This document shows positions 9,169 through 17,579 of a stretch of 32,807 nt of DNA, piece after piece. Under the pieces are notes generated by a model. It did no database searches. It saw only the letters and a program-made list of their open reading frames with translations, and was not told where the DNA came from. The stretch's first letter is position 1; every line of letters starts with the position of its first letter. This stretch comes from Fidelibacterota bacterium (GTDB lineage Bacteria > Fidelibacterota > Marinisomatia > Marinisomatales > UBA1611). The stretch lies in the NCBI GenBank assembly GCA_002691285.1, contig NZHK01000018.1:1-32807 (forward strand), given 5' to 3'. Made by a program: the position numbers and the translations under genes.

Positions 9169-9420
9169 TTAAACTTGATTAAAAACAATCTCTAAAATTG
9201 TGTTGGTGACAATCATCACATCTGAAAAATCAACAATTAAAAAACGAAATAGAATGACGAATTACAAGGTTTTGCAACCCAAATAAATCAATGAACAGCA
9301 TATAATACCTCGGAAATATTATATTTAATATTATTTAAAATTAAAGATTATTGGCAAGAAAAGTTTATGGTTAAAAAAAATCTTTAAAAACTAGATTTTT
9401 TTTCCAAAAATAAACTTATC
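9169..9420. other. 252-bp spacer upstream of the PGT-dehydratase fusion
   Basis: There is no coding frame worth calling here. It holds the terminator-like repeat at 9373-9403 and a second, purely AT inverted repeat, AATATTA (9315-9321) and TAATATT (9326-9332), with a 4-base loop. This is the longest gap in the cluster's left half, so a promoter for the fusion gene is expected. I see no convincing -35/-10 pair and none of the Bacteroidota TTTG / TAnnTTTG type. Confidence 0.5.
9373..9403 (-). terminator. Candidate AT-type terminator after the aminotransferase gene
   Basis: An 11-base perfect inverted repeat, AAAAAAAATCT (9373-9383) and AGATTTTTTTT (9393-9403), surrounds a 9-base loop and lies 17 bp beyond the aminotransferase stop codon. 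Read on the minus strand it makes a hairpin whose 3' arm ends in eight U. The stem has only one G-C pair, so it is weak as a hairpin; the U run and position support termination. It is symmetric, so it could act in either direction. Confidence 0.4.
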
Positions 9421-10575
9421 TCATATTGAATATTTTACAAATAATTCCTTTATGCAATCTATGATGTAATCAACCTCTTTATCAGTCAAAAGTGGGTATA
9501 TAGGAAGAGATACTATTGAATTAAATAATTCATTCGCTCTTGGATAATCATCATTTTTTAATTTGTACATTTTTTTATAAAATGAAAGATGATGAATAGG
9601 TTTATAATGAACTGCTAATCCAATTCCCTTTTTATTCAATTTATCAATAAAGTCATTCCGTGAAATTTGCCATAACTCTAGATTAAGCCTTATCACATAT
9701 AGGTGCATTGCATGTTTTTGATCGATGTTTGGAAGAATAATTCCTTCAACATCTTTAAGTCCTTTTGAATATCTTTTAACAATATCTTTTCTTGATGATT
9801 GCCATTTTTTTAAAAATTGCCACTGCCACAAAGCAAAAGATGCGGAAACATCTGTCATATTATATTTAAATCCAAGCTCAGTAATATCATATTCCCATTT
9901 TCCAAATTTTTTATATCGATTCCATCCATCTTTTGTAATACCATGCAGAGATAATTTTTTAATTTTTTGAGCTAATTTCTTATTACTTGTTGCTAAAGCT
10001 CCACCTTCTCCTGCTGATGTAATATTTTTATTGGCATAAAATGAAAATGCAACAGCATGATTTAAGTATTCTTCTTTTTTGTTATTAAAACTATTTTCAA
10101 CAGCATGAGCCGCATCTTCTAGAACAAAAAGACCATATTTTTCTGCAATAGATATGATATTTTCCATGTCATTTAATTCACCACCATAATGCATTGGAAT
10201 AATTGCTTTTATATTAGTATCTCTTTTAATTTTATCTTCTATAAAATTTAAATCAATCAAAAATCCATCCTTTTTACAATCAATTAGAACCGGAGACATC
10301 CCCAAATATTCTCCACATTCAATAGTAGAAACAAAAGTTAAGGCAGGAGCAAGAAATTTATCTCCCTTATTAAATTCTTTTGCTACAAGGGCTAAATGGA
10401 GTCCCGCTGTACATGAACTAAGAGCAACAACATGTTTATAGAGTAGATAATTAGAAAGTTTTTTTTCAAATTTTAGTACTTGTGATCCGGTTGTAAGCCA
10501 TCCACTTTTAATTGAATCAGTATTGATTTTATCTAAGTTCTTGGGGATATTAGGTCTATGAAAAGGTATATTCAT
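9421..10575 (-). CDS. DegT/DnrJ/EryC1/StrS family sugar aminotransferase
   Basis: This 384-aa protein has the usual family length. It begins IPFHRPNIPKN, then SGWLTTGSQVLKFEKKL, the classic start of NDP-4-keto-sugar aminotransferases. The PLP site is clear: SSCTAGLHLAL (53-63) for phosphate contact, LEDAAHA (152-158) for the ring-binding Asp, and the Schiff-base Lys in FYANKNITSAGEGGA (K183). These enzymes transfer an amino group from glutamate to a 4-keto-6-deoxy sugar nucleotide, so this is the natural partner of the 4,6-dehydratase encoded next (PglE/perosamine-synthase role); the exact sugar is inference. Its ATG overlaps the TGA of the Wzi-like gene (ATGA, 10572-10575), which implies translational coupling. 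Confidence 0.92.
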   Translation of the reverse strand: MNIPFHRPNIPKNLDKINTDSIKSGWLTTGSQVLKFEKKLSNYLLYKHVVALSSCTAGLHLALVAKEFNKGDKFLAPALTFVSTIECGEYLGMSPVLIDCKKDGFLIDLNFIEDKIKRDTNIKAIIPMHYGGELNDMENIISIAEKYGLFVLEDAAHAVENSFNNKKEEYLNHAVAFSFYANKNITSAGEGGALATSNKKLAQKIKKLSLHGITKDGWNRYKKFGKWEYDITELGFKYNMTDVSASFALWQWQFLKKWQSSRKDIVKRYSKGLKDVEGIILPNIDQKHAMHLYVIRLNLELWQISRNDFIDKLNKKGIGLAVHYKPIHHLSFYKKMYKLKNDDYPRANELFNSIVSLPIYPLLTDKEVDYIIDCIKELFVKYSI

Positions 10576-11951
10576 ATTTTAGTATGTAATGGGAAATAAA
10601 TATCAAAACCCGCTTCAAGTTTACTTTGGTTGTCATGTTTTTCAACCTTCTCGTGATCAAATTTTATTAAAAAAGATAAATATGGTTTATACCACCATTG
10701 GATTCCTATTTGTGCAAAGAGGATTTTTCTAAAATCACCGCTTGGAAATACAGCAGATGAATAATCTATATATGGGCTATAAGAATTCTCAGTTATACTA
10801 TTAATTCCCAAATCTCTCTTACCTAGGTTTCCACTTACTAACATATTAATACTATCACTATATAGATTTAATCCAAACTTAGATTCTCTACCATCACTAC
10901 CGTGACTCCACCCTAACGGTTCTTCTCTAGCAACAAAATTATTTTTCCCATCCTCATGTCTAAAAGTGTTGGTACCGATTTTGATCGTAGAAAAATAAAT
11001 ATTTAAAAGATTATGTTCACTTAAAATATTAGAAGAATATAGTATTTTAAATGAAAATCCTCCTTCACTATTTTTATTAGCATCTTTTTGTACTTTATCT
11101 AACACAAATTCATCAATTAAATAATTAAATGAAAATTTTAAGCTCCTTCGAAATAAATAATCCATACTTAATTGCCAAATACCATTACCGCTATCTGTTC
11201 CCAAATCATTTTGTTTATCATTTAACTCAATTTCTAAATGTGTTGAAATTGGATTAAGATAAGAAAAATCTATTACCCTATTTTTACCTGAGTATATCAC
11301 TACTTCAGATAAGCCTAAAAGGAAGTTTTTTTTATTATTCCATTCAATACCTCTTCCAGTGATATATCTATTAACAAATAAAGTATCCGTTTCAAGATAC
11401 CCATTAAAATAACGAACTCTTAGATTTTTAAAATCCAAATCTAACATTCCATAATCATATGAATTTGAATTCTCACTTAATCCTAACTGAATATCATTGC
11501 CAGCCCCCCAACTTTCTCTACCCCTTCCAAATTGGAAAATAAGCCAATCATTTTCGAAACAGATCCCTGATTGGTCATTTTCTCCTGAAGTAAAACCATA
11601 CCGACTGATATCTCTTGGAATACCTGAATATCTTTCAAATAAATCGGGATAATTAACAACTCTAGAATACAAATATCCATGGAAGTTATCTTTATATGTA
11701 AAATGTCCATAGCCATAAAGGGATCTTGCTTTATTAAAGGCCTGAATTCCAAAGCGGCTATTAATTATCAAGGAGTCCGATTTACTTTTTGAATTAATTA
11801 TACGTGGCGGTCCAAATATAGAATTTTGGTCCCAATTTTTACCAGAGTCAATCAAAAGTTTTCTTTTGTGAAACTCTTTGAATTCATTAGGAATTGTTTG
11901 GCATGGTAAAAAATTACAAGCTAGAAAGAATATGAAGAAAAAAAACTTCAA
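10572..11951 (-). CDS. Wzi-like outer-membrane beta-barrel protein (capsule assembly)
   Basis: This 459-aa protein starts with a Phe-rich signal peptide (residues ~1-18, ending near FLPCQ). The mature part is a run of short amphipathic beta strands ending in an aromatic strand, FDIYFPLHTKI, as expected for an outer-membrane barrel. FGRGRESWGAGND (141-153), followed by LGLSENSNSYDYG, matches the conserved core of the Wzi/capsule-assembly family, which helps anchor capsule or O-antigen-like polymer on the outer surface. The start codon is TTG at 11951, seven bases after the TAG of the upstream GT2 gene, with a possible AGAAG ribosome site just before it. No ATG lies near, and the signal peptide begins exactly there. 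A lone 89-aa frame at 11483-11752 is a shadow. Confidence 0.75.
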   Translation of the reverse strand: MKFFFFIFFLACNFLPCQTIPNEFKEFHKRKLLIDSGKNWDQNSIFGPPRIINSKSKSDSLIINSRFGIQAFNKARSLYGYGHFTYKDNFHGYLYSRVVNYPDLFERYSGIPRDISRYGFTSGENDQSGICFENDWLIFQFGRGRESWGAGNDIQLGLSENSNSYDYGMLDLDFKNLRVRYFNGYLETDTLFVNRYITGRGIEWNNKKNFLLGLSEVVIYSGKNRVIDFSYLNPISTHLEIELNDKQNDLGTDSGNGIWQLSMDYLFRRSLKFSFNYLIDEFVLDKVQKDANKNSEGGFSFKILYSSNILSEHNLLNIYFSTIKIGTNTFRHEDGKNNFVAREEPLGWSHGSDGRESKFGLNLYSDSINMLVSGNLGKRDLGINSITENSYSPYIDYSSAVFPSGDFRKILFAQIGIQWWYKPYLSFLIKFDHEKVEKHDNQSKLEAGFDIYFPLHTKI

Positions 11952-11958
11952 AAAACTT

Positions 11959-12948
11959 CTATTTGCTTGAGGAGGGTAAAATGATTGTAGAAAAAAATAT
12001 ATTTACTCTTTTCAAATAACCTTGGATAAATCCAATGCCATAGCTATAGTGGATAGAAAAGAAAGTAAGAGTACTATAAAGAGAATCCTTGAATCTCATA
12101 TTTTTTTTAATTGAAAATATTAAAGCAAATATGAAATAATTAAAAAAATAATAAAGAGAATATTTATTATATGGAAAAACAGCAAAGGAAAAGATTGATA
12201 AAGTAAAATGGATAGCTGGTACAAAATGGTAAATTCTTGCGCCATAAGAAACTTTTTTAAAAACTAAAGGTTTGTAAAACCCATAAAGAAAATATTGTTT
12301 TGATAAATCGATTAAATTCTCTCTTACCAAATAATTTGTTTTTAGTTTGGGACTCATAAATATTTTAAATCCATTTTCAACGCATCTATAATTTAATTCA
12401 TCATCTTGATTTTTTATTAATTCTTCATCATAAAGACCAACTTTTTCTAATACTTTACGCTTATAAATTGGGAATGGAACGGTATCAACATATTGTTCCT
12501 CATTTGATATTCTGAATTTAGAATTTCCAACTCCAAAGGGGTGCATCATACAATTTGCAATTACTTTACCTTTCCAACCAATTCCAATATGATTTGCAGG
12601 CCCACCAACCACGTCAGCATTATTTTTTCTAAAAATATCTATTGCATCAGAAAAATAAGACTTTGGGTAGATTGTATGGCCATCAACCCTAGAAACAAAT
12701 TCACCCTTTGCATCATTAAAAGCTATATTAAAACCATGACTCACAAATTTTTTGTCATTCAAAATAAGTCTACAATTATCAATGTTTTTTATTGCCTTTT
12801 TTATCCATTCATATGTTCCATCATTTGATTGCCCATCAACAAAAAAAAATTCGCTTTCAACCTCTGAACCAGCTAGAATAATGGATTCGAATGATCTAGG
12901 AATATATAATATTTCATTATAGATTGGGATAATAATGCTTAATTGCAA
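11959..12948 (-). CDS. Glycosyltransferase family 2, ExoA-like, membrane-associated
   Basis: This 329-aa protein opens with LSIIIPIYNEILYIPRS, the GT-A nucleotide fold, followed by FFFVDGQSNDGT (~35-45) and SRVDGHTIYPKSYF. The VDGH form of the metal/sugar motif (88-91) is the signature of ExoA-type GT2 enzymes of exopolysaccharide pathways. KNQDDELNYRC is the acceptor-side motif. Residues ~240-320 hold several hydrophobic segments, so the enzyme sits at the inner membrane facing the cytoplasm. The start must be TTG at 12948: the codon just before it in frame is TAG, and the fold's first strand starts at once. A 72-bp gap, the largest between adjacent genes of this block, separates it from the upstream GT4 gene. 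Confidence 0.88.
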   Translation of the reverse strand: MQLSIIIPIYNEILYIPRSFESIILAGSEVESEFFFVDGQSNDGTYEWIKKAIKNIDNCRLILNDKKFVSHGFNIAFNDAKGEFVSRVDGHTIYPKSYFSDAIDIFRKNNADVVGGPANHIGIGWKGKVIANCMMHPFGVGNSKFRISNEEQYVDTVPFPIYKRKVLEKVGLYDEELIKNQDDELNYRCVENGFKIFMSPKLKTNYLVRENLIDLSKQYFLYGFYKPLVFKKVSYGARIYHFVPAIHFTLSIFSFAVFPYNKYSLYYFFNYFIFALIFSIKKNMRFKDSLYSTLTFFSIHYSYGIGFIQGYLKRVNIFFSTIILPSSSK

Positions 12949-13020
12949 CTACCTAAACCCCAAAATTTCGTATTCTATTTTCAATCCTAAATAAAACTTG
13001 GTTTTCCATTTCATCACTAA

Positions 13021-14040
13021 TTAAGAGTATTGGTTGATAATTTTAGACCATTCAGGTATAACTAAATCAGTTGAAAAACTTTTTGAATCTTCAAATGCTC
13101 TCATGGAAATTTCATTTGCAAAATAAGGCTTGTCAATCAAGTATTTAATTTGAGAAGCCATATTTTGTGCATCATTATTTTTTACAAGCAATGAATTTTT
13201 CCCATGTTCTAAAATAAAAGGTATACCGCCTACATTTGTAGATACTATTGGTAATCCCAAGGCCATCATCTCTATAACACTTACGGGCATATTATCAATT
13301 TTTGAAGTATTGATAAATATATCATGATCCCTAGCAATTTTAATCCAATCAGTTTTACTTAGATATCCTAAAAAATCAATATTATGATCAATCCTATATT
13401 TTTTTGATAACTGTATACAATGATTTAAAGATCCATCTTTATCAGGACCAATCATAGTTAATTTTGTTTTGCTATAGAAGGAAGTAATGATTTTAACAAC
13501 ATTTATAGCCATATTGGGATTGTAAATTTCATGAAAAGACCGCAACCAAATTATTCGGGGTCTGATTTTTTCACGTTTCTTAAATTTGTAGATAGAAAAA
13601 TTAATGCAATTAGGGATGTATTTTACTGCAAAATTATTATTTTTTAATATATTGTATACATATCTAGATGGAGAAATATTAATATCAGAATTTTTAAATA
13701 CAAAATTCGTCATCCATTTACTTTTCTTAATCCTAAGGTCAATATTACCTCCATGTATGATAGGGATATATTTTAAAGAAAAGAATTTTGAAATAAGTGC
13801 AAAATAAAATGTAAAGTAAAATGCTTTTGTGCTATATACATCAATAAACATCAATGAAACTCTTTTATAATTTCCCCAGTAGACGTAATTCATATGAAAA
13901 AATCTGAAAATTATATTTTTTTTATTAGAAGCAGTAATCATTTTAATCTTAGAAGATTTATAAATTTCTTTTCTAATAAGTTCTACCGGAGAAGGATTCA
14001 TCCCCTTTGAAGATAAAATATTTCCAATGTATAAAATCAT
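13021..14040 (-). CDS. Glycosyltransferase family 4 (start at the ATGA overlap)
   Basis: This is a 339-aa GT-B enzyme. I choose the ATG at 14040, not the longest frame to 14148: the ATG overlaps the TGA of the polymerase gene as ATGA (14037-14040), and MILYIGNILSSKGMNPSP is a normal GT-B first strand, while the extra 36 residues upstream only read the polymerase gene out of frame. The C-terminal half holds the sugar-nucleotide site: SKIDNMPVSVIEMMALGLP (a D-x7-E version of E-x7-E), then VSTNVGGIPFILEHG. It would add one sugar to the lipid-linked glycan on the cytoplasmic face. Donor and acceptor cannot be read from the sequence. Confidence 0.88.
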   Translation of the reverse strand: MILYIGNILSSKGMNPSPVELIRKEIYKSSKIKMITASNKKNIIFRFFHMNYVYWGNYKRVSLMFIDVYSTKAFYFTFYFALISKFFSLKYIPIIHGGNIDLRIKKSKWMTNFVFKNSDINISPSRYVYNILKNNNFAVKYIPNCINFSIYKFKKREKIRPRIIWLRSFHEIYNPNMAINVVKIITSFYSKTKLTMIGPDKDGSLNHCIQLSKKYRIDHNIDFLGYLSKTDWIKIARDHDIFINTSKIDNMPVSVIEMMALGLPIVSTNVGGIPFILEHGKNSLLVKNNDAQNMASQIKYLIDKPYFANEISMRAFEDSKSFSTDLVIPEWSKIINQYS

Positions 14041-15371
14041 TTCTCTCGCAATTTTAATACTACATAAGAAAGACCATAAATATACCCAGGTAGAGCTAAT
14101 CGAAATGCAGAATGAAACATTGTTAAGATACCAAAGATACTCATACAACCTAATAAAACTTTATTATAATCAATCCTTTTTCGATATTCCTTGTATGATA
14201 AAATTAGTATAGAAAGTAAAGATATTAACCCAAATAATCCATGCTCAGCTAACATCCTTGTGAACTCACTGTGTGCTCCAACTACAGTTCCATAACCATA
14301 TCTCCACCTTAAATCACGAGCAGCACCAGGACCAACACCCATCAAAAAATTATCTCTAAATATTTCAAGATCAAGTGCCATAATCTTTACACGTCCCGAA
14401 AGGGATGCTTCTTGTGGATTTACATATGTAAATAATGATGCATATCTAGCATCTAGCATTCCTTTTGTAAAATTAGATGAAAAATAATACAACCCTAAAA
14501 CTACTAAGGATATATACAAAATCCCTTTGCCCTGAATTTTATATTTTACACCTTTTGTAACAAAATAAGAAAAAGCAACTGCGATAATAGGAGCTATCAC
14601 ACCACCTCTCGCAAAAGTCAAAAGAGCTACACCTAAAGATGTTGATAAAAAAATATAATCGTAAAGTGCCCTAGGAAAAATCTTCAGATTAAACATCCTT
14701 GCTAGAGAAACAATAATTAAGGAAACTCCAAGCAAGGTAGAAACTTGATTAGGCCCGAACCCTGCACTCATCTCAAAATTAGCTTCACTAGAAAAAGTTA
14801 AATCTTGCATAGATGGAGCTCGAACAAATATCAAACCAAGCAAAGAAATAATTGGGAGCATTAAAGATTTAAAAACGTTAGATATATTTGCCGCACTAAA
14901 AATCCTGCCTCTAAAATATATAAAACTAATAAAAAGACATAACGGTCCGGATAGATTACCTGATATCATTTGACGTAAATAATTAAAAGGAACATCGGGT
15001 AACAAAGCTATAGCAGGTAACAAACTAACAAGATAAATAACCGATAAAGTATTTATTTTTAAAAATTTAACATTTTCAGTGAGCATTCCTACAATTAAAA
15101 GAAATATTGTTGAATATTTACCATATTCCCAAGGGACCGATGCACCAATCCCTCTTAAAACAACCTCTATTCCAACCAAATAACTAGCAAATATAGATGC
15201 TTCATCATTTCTATTATTATATCTGATTACATAAAGTAATCCATAAAAAAAAATTCCTAAACCCCAAAAAGTAGCTAAATCTTTTCTAGATGACACTAAA
15301 ACCCCCAATAAAAAATGAAGAACAGCTAGAATAGGTATGTTCTTTTCTAATTGTTTAATGTAGAATGGCAT
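14037..15371 (-). CDS. O-antigen polymerase/ligase family membrane protein (Wzy/WaaL-like)
   Basis: This 444-aa protein has about eleven membrane segments. The family signature is in the order expected: GFGPNQVSTLL (204-214), TFARGG (252-257, usually TFSRGG), then a long periplasmic loop with SGRVKIM and GVGPGAARD (345-353), ending in GAHSEFTRMLAEHGLFGL (His 367). This is the Wzy_C/O-antigen ligase domain. Such proteins either polymerise repeat units (Wzy) or ligate glycan to a lipid or protein (WaaL/PglL class). Sequence alone does not separate these; in a cluster with a PGT and a Wzi-like protein, Wzy is the more likely role. The 5' end overlaps the upstream GT4 gene by 17 bp and the 3' end overlaps the next by 4 bp. 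Confidence 0.9.
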   Translation of the reverse strand: MPFYIKQLEKNIPILAVLHFLLGVLVSSRKDLATFWGLGIFFYGLLYVIRYNNRNDEASIFASYLVGIEVVLRGIGASVPWEYGKYSTIFLLIVGMLTENVKFLKINTLSVIYLVSLLPAIALLPDVPFNYLRQMISGNLSGPLCLFISFIYFRGRIFSAANISNVFKSLMLPIISLLGLIFVRAPSMQDLTFSSEANFEMSAGFGPNQVSTLLGVSLIIVSLARMFNLKIFPRALYDYIFLSTSLGVALLTFARGGVIAPIIAVAFSYFVTKGVKYKIQGKGILYISLVVLGLYYFSSNFTKGMLDARYASLFTYVNPQEASLSGRVKIMALDLEIFRDNFLMGVGPGAARDLRWRYGYGTVVGAHSEFTRMLAEHGLFGLISLLSILILSYKEYRKRIDYNKVLLGCMSIFGILTMFHSAFRLALPGYIYGLSYVVLKLREK

Positions 15372-16482
15372 TTTTTATCTTTAATAAGTATTTTTCATAA
15401 GTGAAACTATGTGATTTTTTGAATATATTTATTGAACAAACTTTCAAAGTATCCATATCATCAAATACTAATTGAAAATCTTTATAATGATATTTTGAAT
15501 TATATGAATCCATTATAAATCCATCCGACCCATGTTTAATTACTTCTGATATTCCAGGAAGATTTGAAACTATTGGTACACATCCAAAAACCCCAGCTTC
15601 CATAATCACTTTAGGAAAACCTTCAGATTTTGATAATAAAATTAAAACATGGCTTTCTGCATAAATTTTAAAAATATCTTTTCTACTTAAGGGACCTAAA
15701 ATTGAAATCTTATGAGAAATAATATTAGCTTTTTCTCTGTAATAATTTTCTCTTTTTGATTCCCCAATTATTTTTAACGATTTTATGTTTTTCATACCCT
15801 CTATTTTTTGAAAAATTTTAAAAATATCATCTATACCCTTATTTTTTTCAACTCTACCTACAAATACCAAATTTAAACCATTTCTAAAGTTTTTTTTATG
15901 AACTATATTTTTATTATTTTTTATTATATCACTGCTGAAACACGGATTTAAAAATTGAAAAAAATTCTTCTCTAATTTAACTGTAGAGTTGTTTATAGTA
16001 ATTATTGCATTTTTAGGAAAATGTAGTAAAACCCATCTCTGAAATTTATAAGAAAGCGGGACATCATTTGAGGTCCAAGACCCTCCGTATTTAATCCAGA
16101 TTTTTTTTCTCCAAAAAACATAAAGCCAAGGTAGAAATAATACCCCAAAACCTGTTGGAGCTCTAAAGTGTATAATATCTGTTTTTTTTAAAAAAGGTTT
16201 TAATTTTAAAATATGTAAAGGAAAAAGAAAAACATGTTTAAGCTTGTTAAAAAAAAGTTTTCCTCCACTGGGTATCATTGGTAATACTCTTATATTTAAT
16301 TTTTGATGTTTAACAAATGATTTTGGTGATTCAATATTGTAAAGAGGTGCAAAGTGATATATTTTTTTGAATAATGAGCCTAAATGGTCTATCTCCTCTA
16401 CTGTTGGGCCTAATCCCACTAATTCACCGTTTTTATCTTTAGAATAAGGTGTATCAGAAATGATTGTACAAATTTCTTTCAT
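15355..16482 (-). CDS. Glycosyltransferase family 4
   Basis: This is a 375-aa GT-B enzyme. The N-terminal half has ICTIISDTPYSKDKNGE and GPTVEEIDHLG; IIHFRAPTGFG (~104-113) is the inter-domain region. The C-terminal nucleotide-sugar domain begins at LVFVGRVEKNKGIDDIF (~205-221), and the E-x7-E motif is SEGFPKVIMEAG (E287 and E295), followed by IVSNLPGISEVIKHG. It probably adds one residue to the repeat unit at the cytoplasmic side of the inner membrane. It starts two bases after the TAA of the preceding GT4 gene and its stop overlaps the polymerase start by 17 bp, so it is inside an operon. The sequence is notably Lys/Asn/Ile-rich, in keeping with the very low GC of this part. Confidence 0.9.
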   Translation of the reverse strand: MKEICTIISDTPYSKDKNGELVGLGPTVEEIDHLGSLFKKIYHFAPLYNIESPKSFVKHQKLNIRVLPMIPSGGKLFFNKLKHVFLFPLHILKLKPFLKKTDIIHFRAPTGFGVLFLPWLYVFWRKKIWIKYGGSWTSNDVPLSYKFQRWVLLHFPKNAIITINNSTVKLEKNFFQFLNPCFSSDIIKNNKNIVHKKNFRNGLNLVFVGRVEKNKGIDDIFKIFQKIEGMKNIKSLKIIGESKRENYYREKANIISHKISILGPLSRKDIFKIYAESHVLILLSKSEGFPKVIMEAGVFGCVPIVSNLPGISEVIKHGSDGFIMDSYNSKYHYKDFQLVFDDMDTLKVCSINIFKKSHSFTYEKYLLKIKNAILH

Positions 16483-16484
16483 TT

Positions 16485-17579
16485 TTATTGGATATATTTT
16501 TCATAATGATTCATTTTTGTTTCCCATTTATTATCAATTGCATAGGCTCTTGAACGTGAAAAATATTTATCATAATCCATAAAAATATTTTTTAAAGCCC
16601 CCATCACTTCATCTATATTCTTAGGATTTACTAATTCTCCATTATAGTGATTTCTAATTGCATCTTCTAGGCCTGATGCTTTTGCACCAATTACTGGTAC
16701 CCCATACAAATTCCCTTCCAAAACACTTATACCAAAACCTTCAAAATCAGTATTATTATCATTGCTTGAAAGCATCATATTAACATGAGAGATTCTATAC
16801 ATTTTTTCTAATTCTGAATGTTTCAAAATCCCATGTAAAGTTACATAATCATTTAATTTTAACTGTTTTATTAGTTTTAAAAGATTTTTTTTATCTTTGT
16901 AATTTCCAACGCAATGATAATGAGTTAAAGGATATTCTTTAATTATCTGGGGAAGAAATCTTATCACATTAAACTGACCTTTTCTTACAGAAATTGAACC
17001 TACAGTTAAAAGAATAGGAAAATTTTCTAATGTACATGGCCTATCTGTAAAACTCCATTCGTCAATATCTATACCATTATTAATTACATGGGTTTTCAAT
17101 CTTAATTTTTTGGGAATTAACGATTTCGTAAAATTTGAAACTGAGATTATATTATTAGATTTTCCTAAACAAAATAATGTCCATCTTAAAAACAAATTTT
17201 TTCCCAACTCTGTTCCATGGATAATAGTAGTGATTTTTACACTTCTACTAATCTTAATCAGAGGGATTAACCATATCGAAAATTCACCTGTAATAATTAC
17301 ATGCTTAATATTGTATTTTAAAATAGTTCTTCTAATTATTTTCAAACGGTGAATCCAATTTTGAAGAGTTGTTCTTTTTCGTTTAAATCTAAAAATTTTA
17401 TAGGGACATTTTATATCAAACAGAACTTCTTGGTCTTTATCCACATAATCCGACTTTGTATTGATAATTACCTTATAACCTCTCTTACTCAGCCCATTAG
17501 ATAAATTAAATGCATGACTTCCTATCCCGCCAGGTCCAGGAGGAAATTCAGATGAAATAACAAGAATTTTATTTTTCAT
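16485..17579 (-). CDS. Glycosyltransferase family 4 (start at ATG 17579)
   Basis: This is a 364-aa GT-B enzyme. The frame is open to an in-frame start at 17618, but MKNKILVISSEFPPGPGG is the canonical first strand and glycine loop of GT4 proteins (GGIGSHAFNLSNGLSKRG), so the ATG at 17579 fits best. A G-rich GAGGGGG (17598-17592 on the minus strand) lies 12 bases before that ATG and downstream of the rejected start, a loose ribosome-site match that agrees. The donor domain begins at LLTVGSISVRKGQFNVI; E-x7-E is FEGFGISVLEGNLYG, followed by PVIGAKASGLEDAI. The start overlaps the end of the upstream GT2 gene by 11 bp. Donor and acceptor are unknown. Confidence 0.88.
   Translation of the reverse strand: MKNKILVISSEFPPGPGGIGSHAFNLSNGLSKRGYKVIINTKSDYVDKDQEVLFDIKCPYKIFRFKRKRTTLQNWIHRLKIIRRTILKYNIKHVIITGEFSIWLIPLIKISRSVKITTIIHGTELGKNLFLRWTLFCLGKSNNIISVSNFTKSLIPKKLRLKTHVINNGIDIDEWSFTDRPCTLENFPILLTVGSISVRKGQFNVIRFLPQIIKEYPLTHYHCVGNYKDKKNLLKLIKQLKLNDYVTLHGILKHSELEKMYRISHVNMMLSSNDNNTDFEGFGISVLEGNLYGVPVIGAKASGLEDAIRNHYNGELVNPKNIDEVMGALKNIFMDYDKYFSRSRAYAIDNKWETKMNHYEKYIQ

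Noticed and set aside
9315-9332. AATATTA / TAATATT hairpin as a terminator or regulator
   Set aside because: All A-T stem of seven bases with no U run; not distinguishable from background.
2947-17352. Plus-strand frames of 65-95 codons inside the minus-strand genes (for example 2947-3144, 5915-6190, 9725-9970, 12541-12828, 17110-17352)
   Set aside because: Each lies wholly within a well-supported gene on the other strand, has no recognisable domain, and follows from the AT-rich composition.
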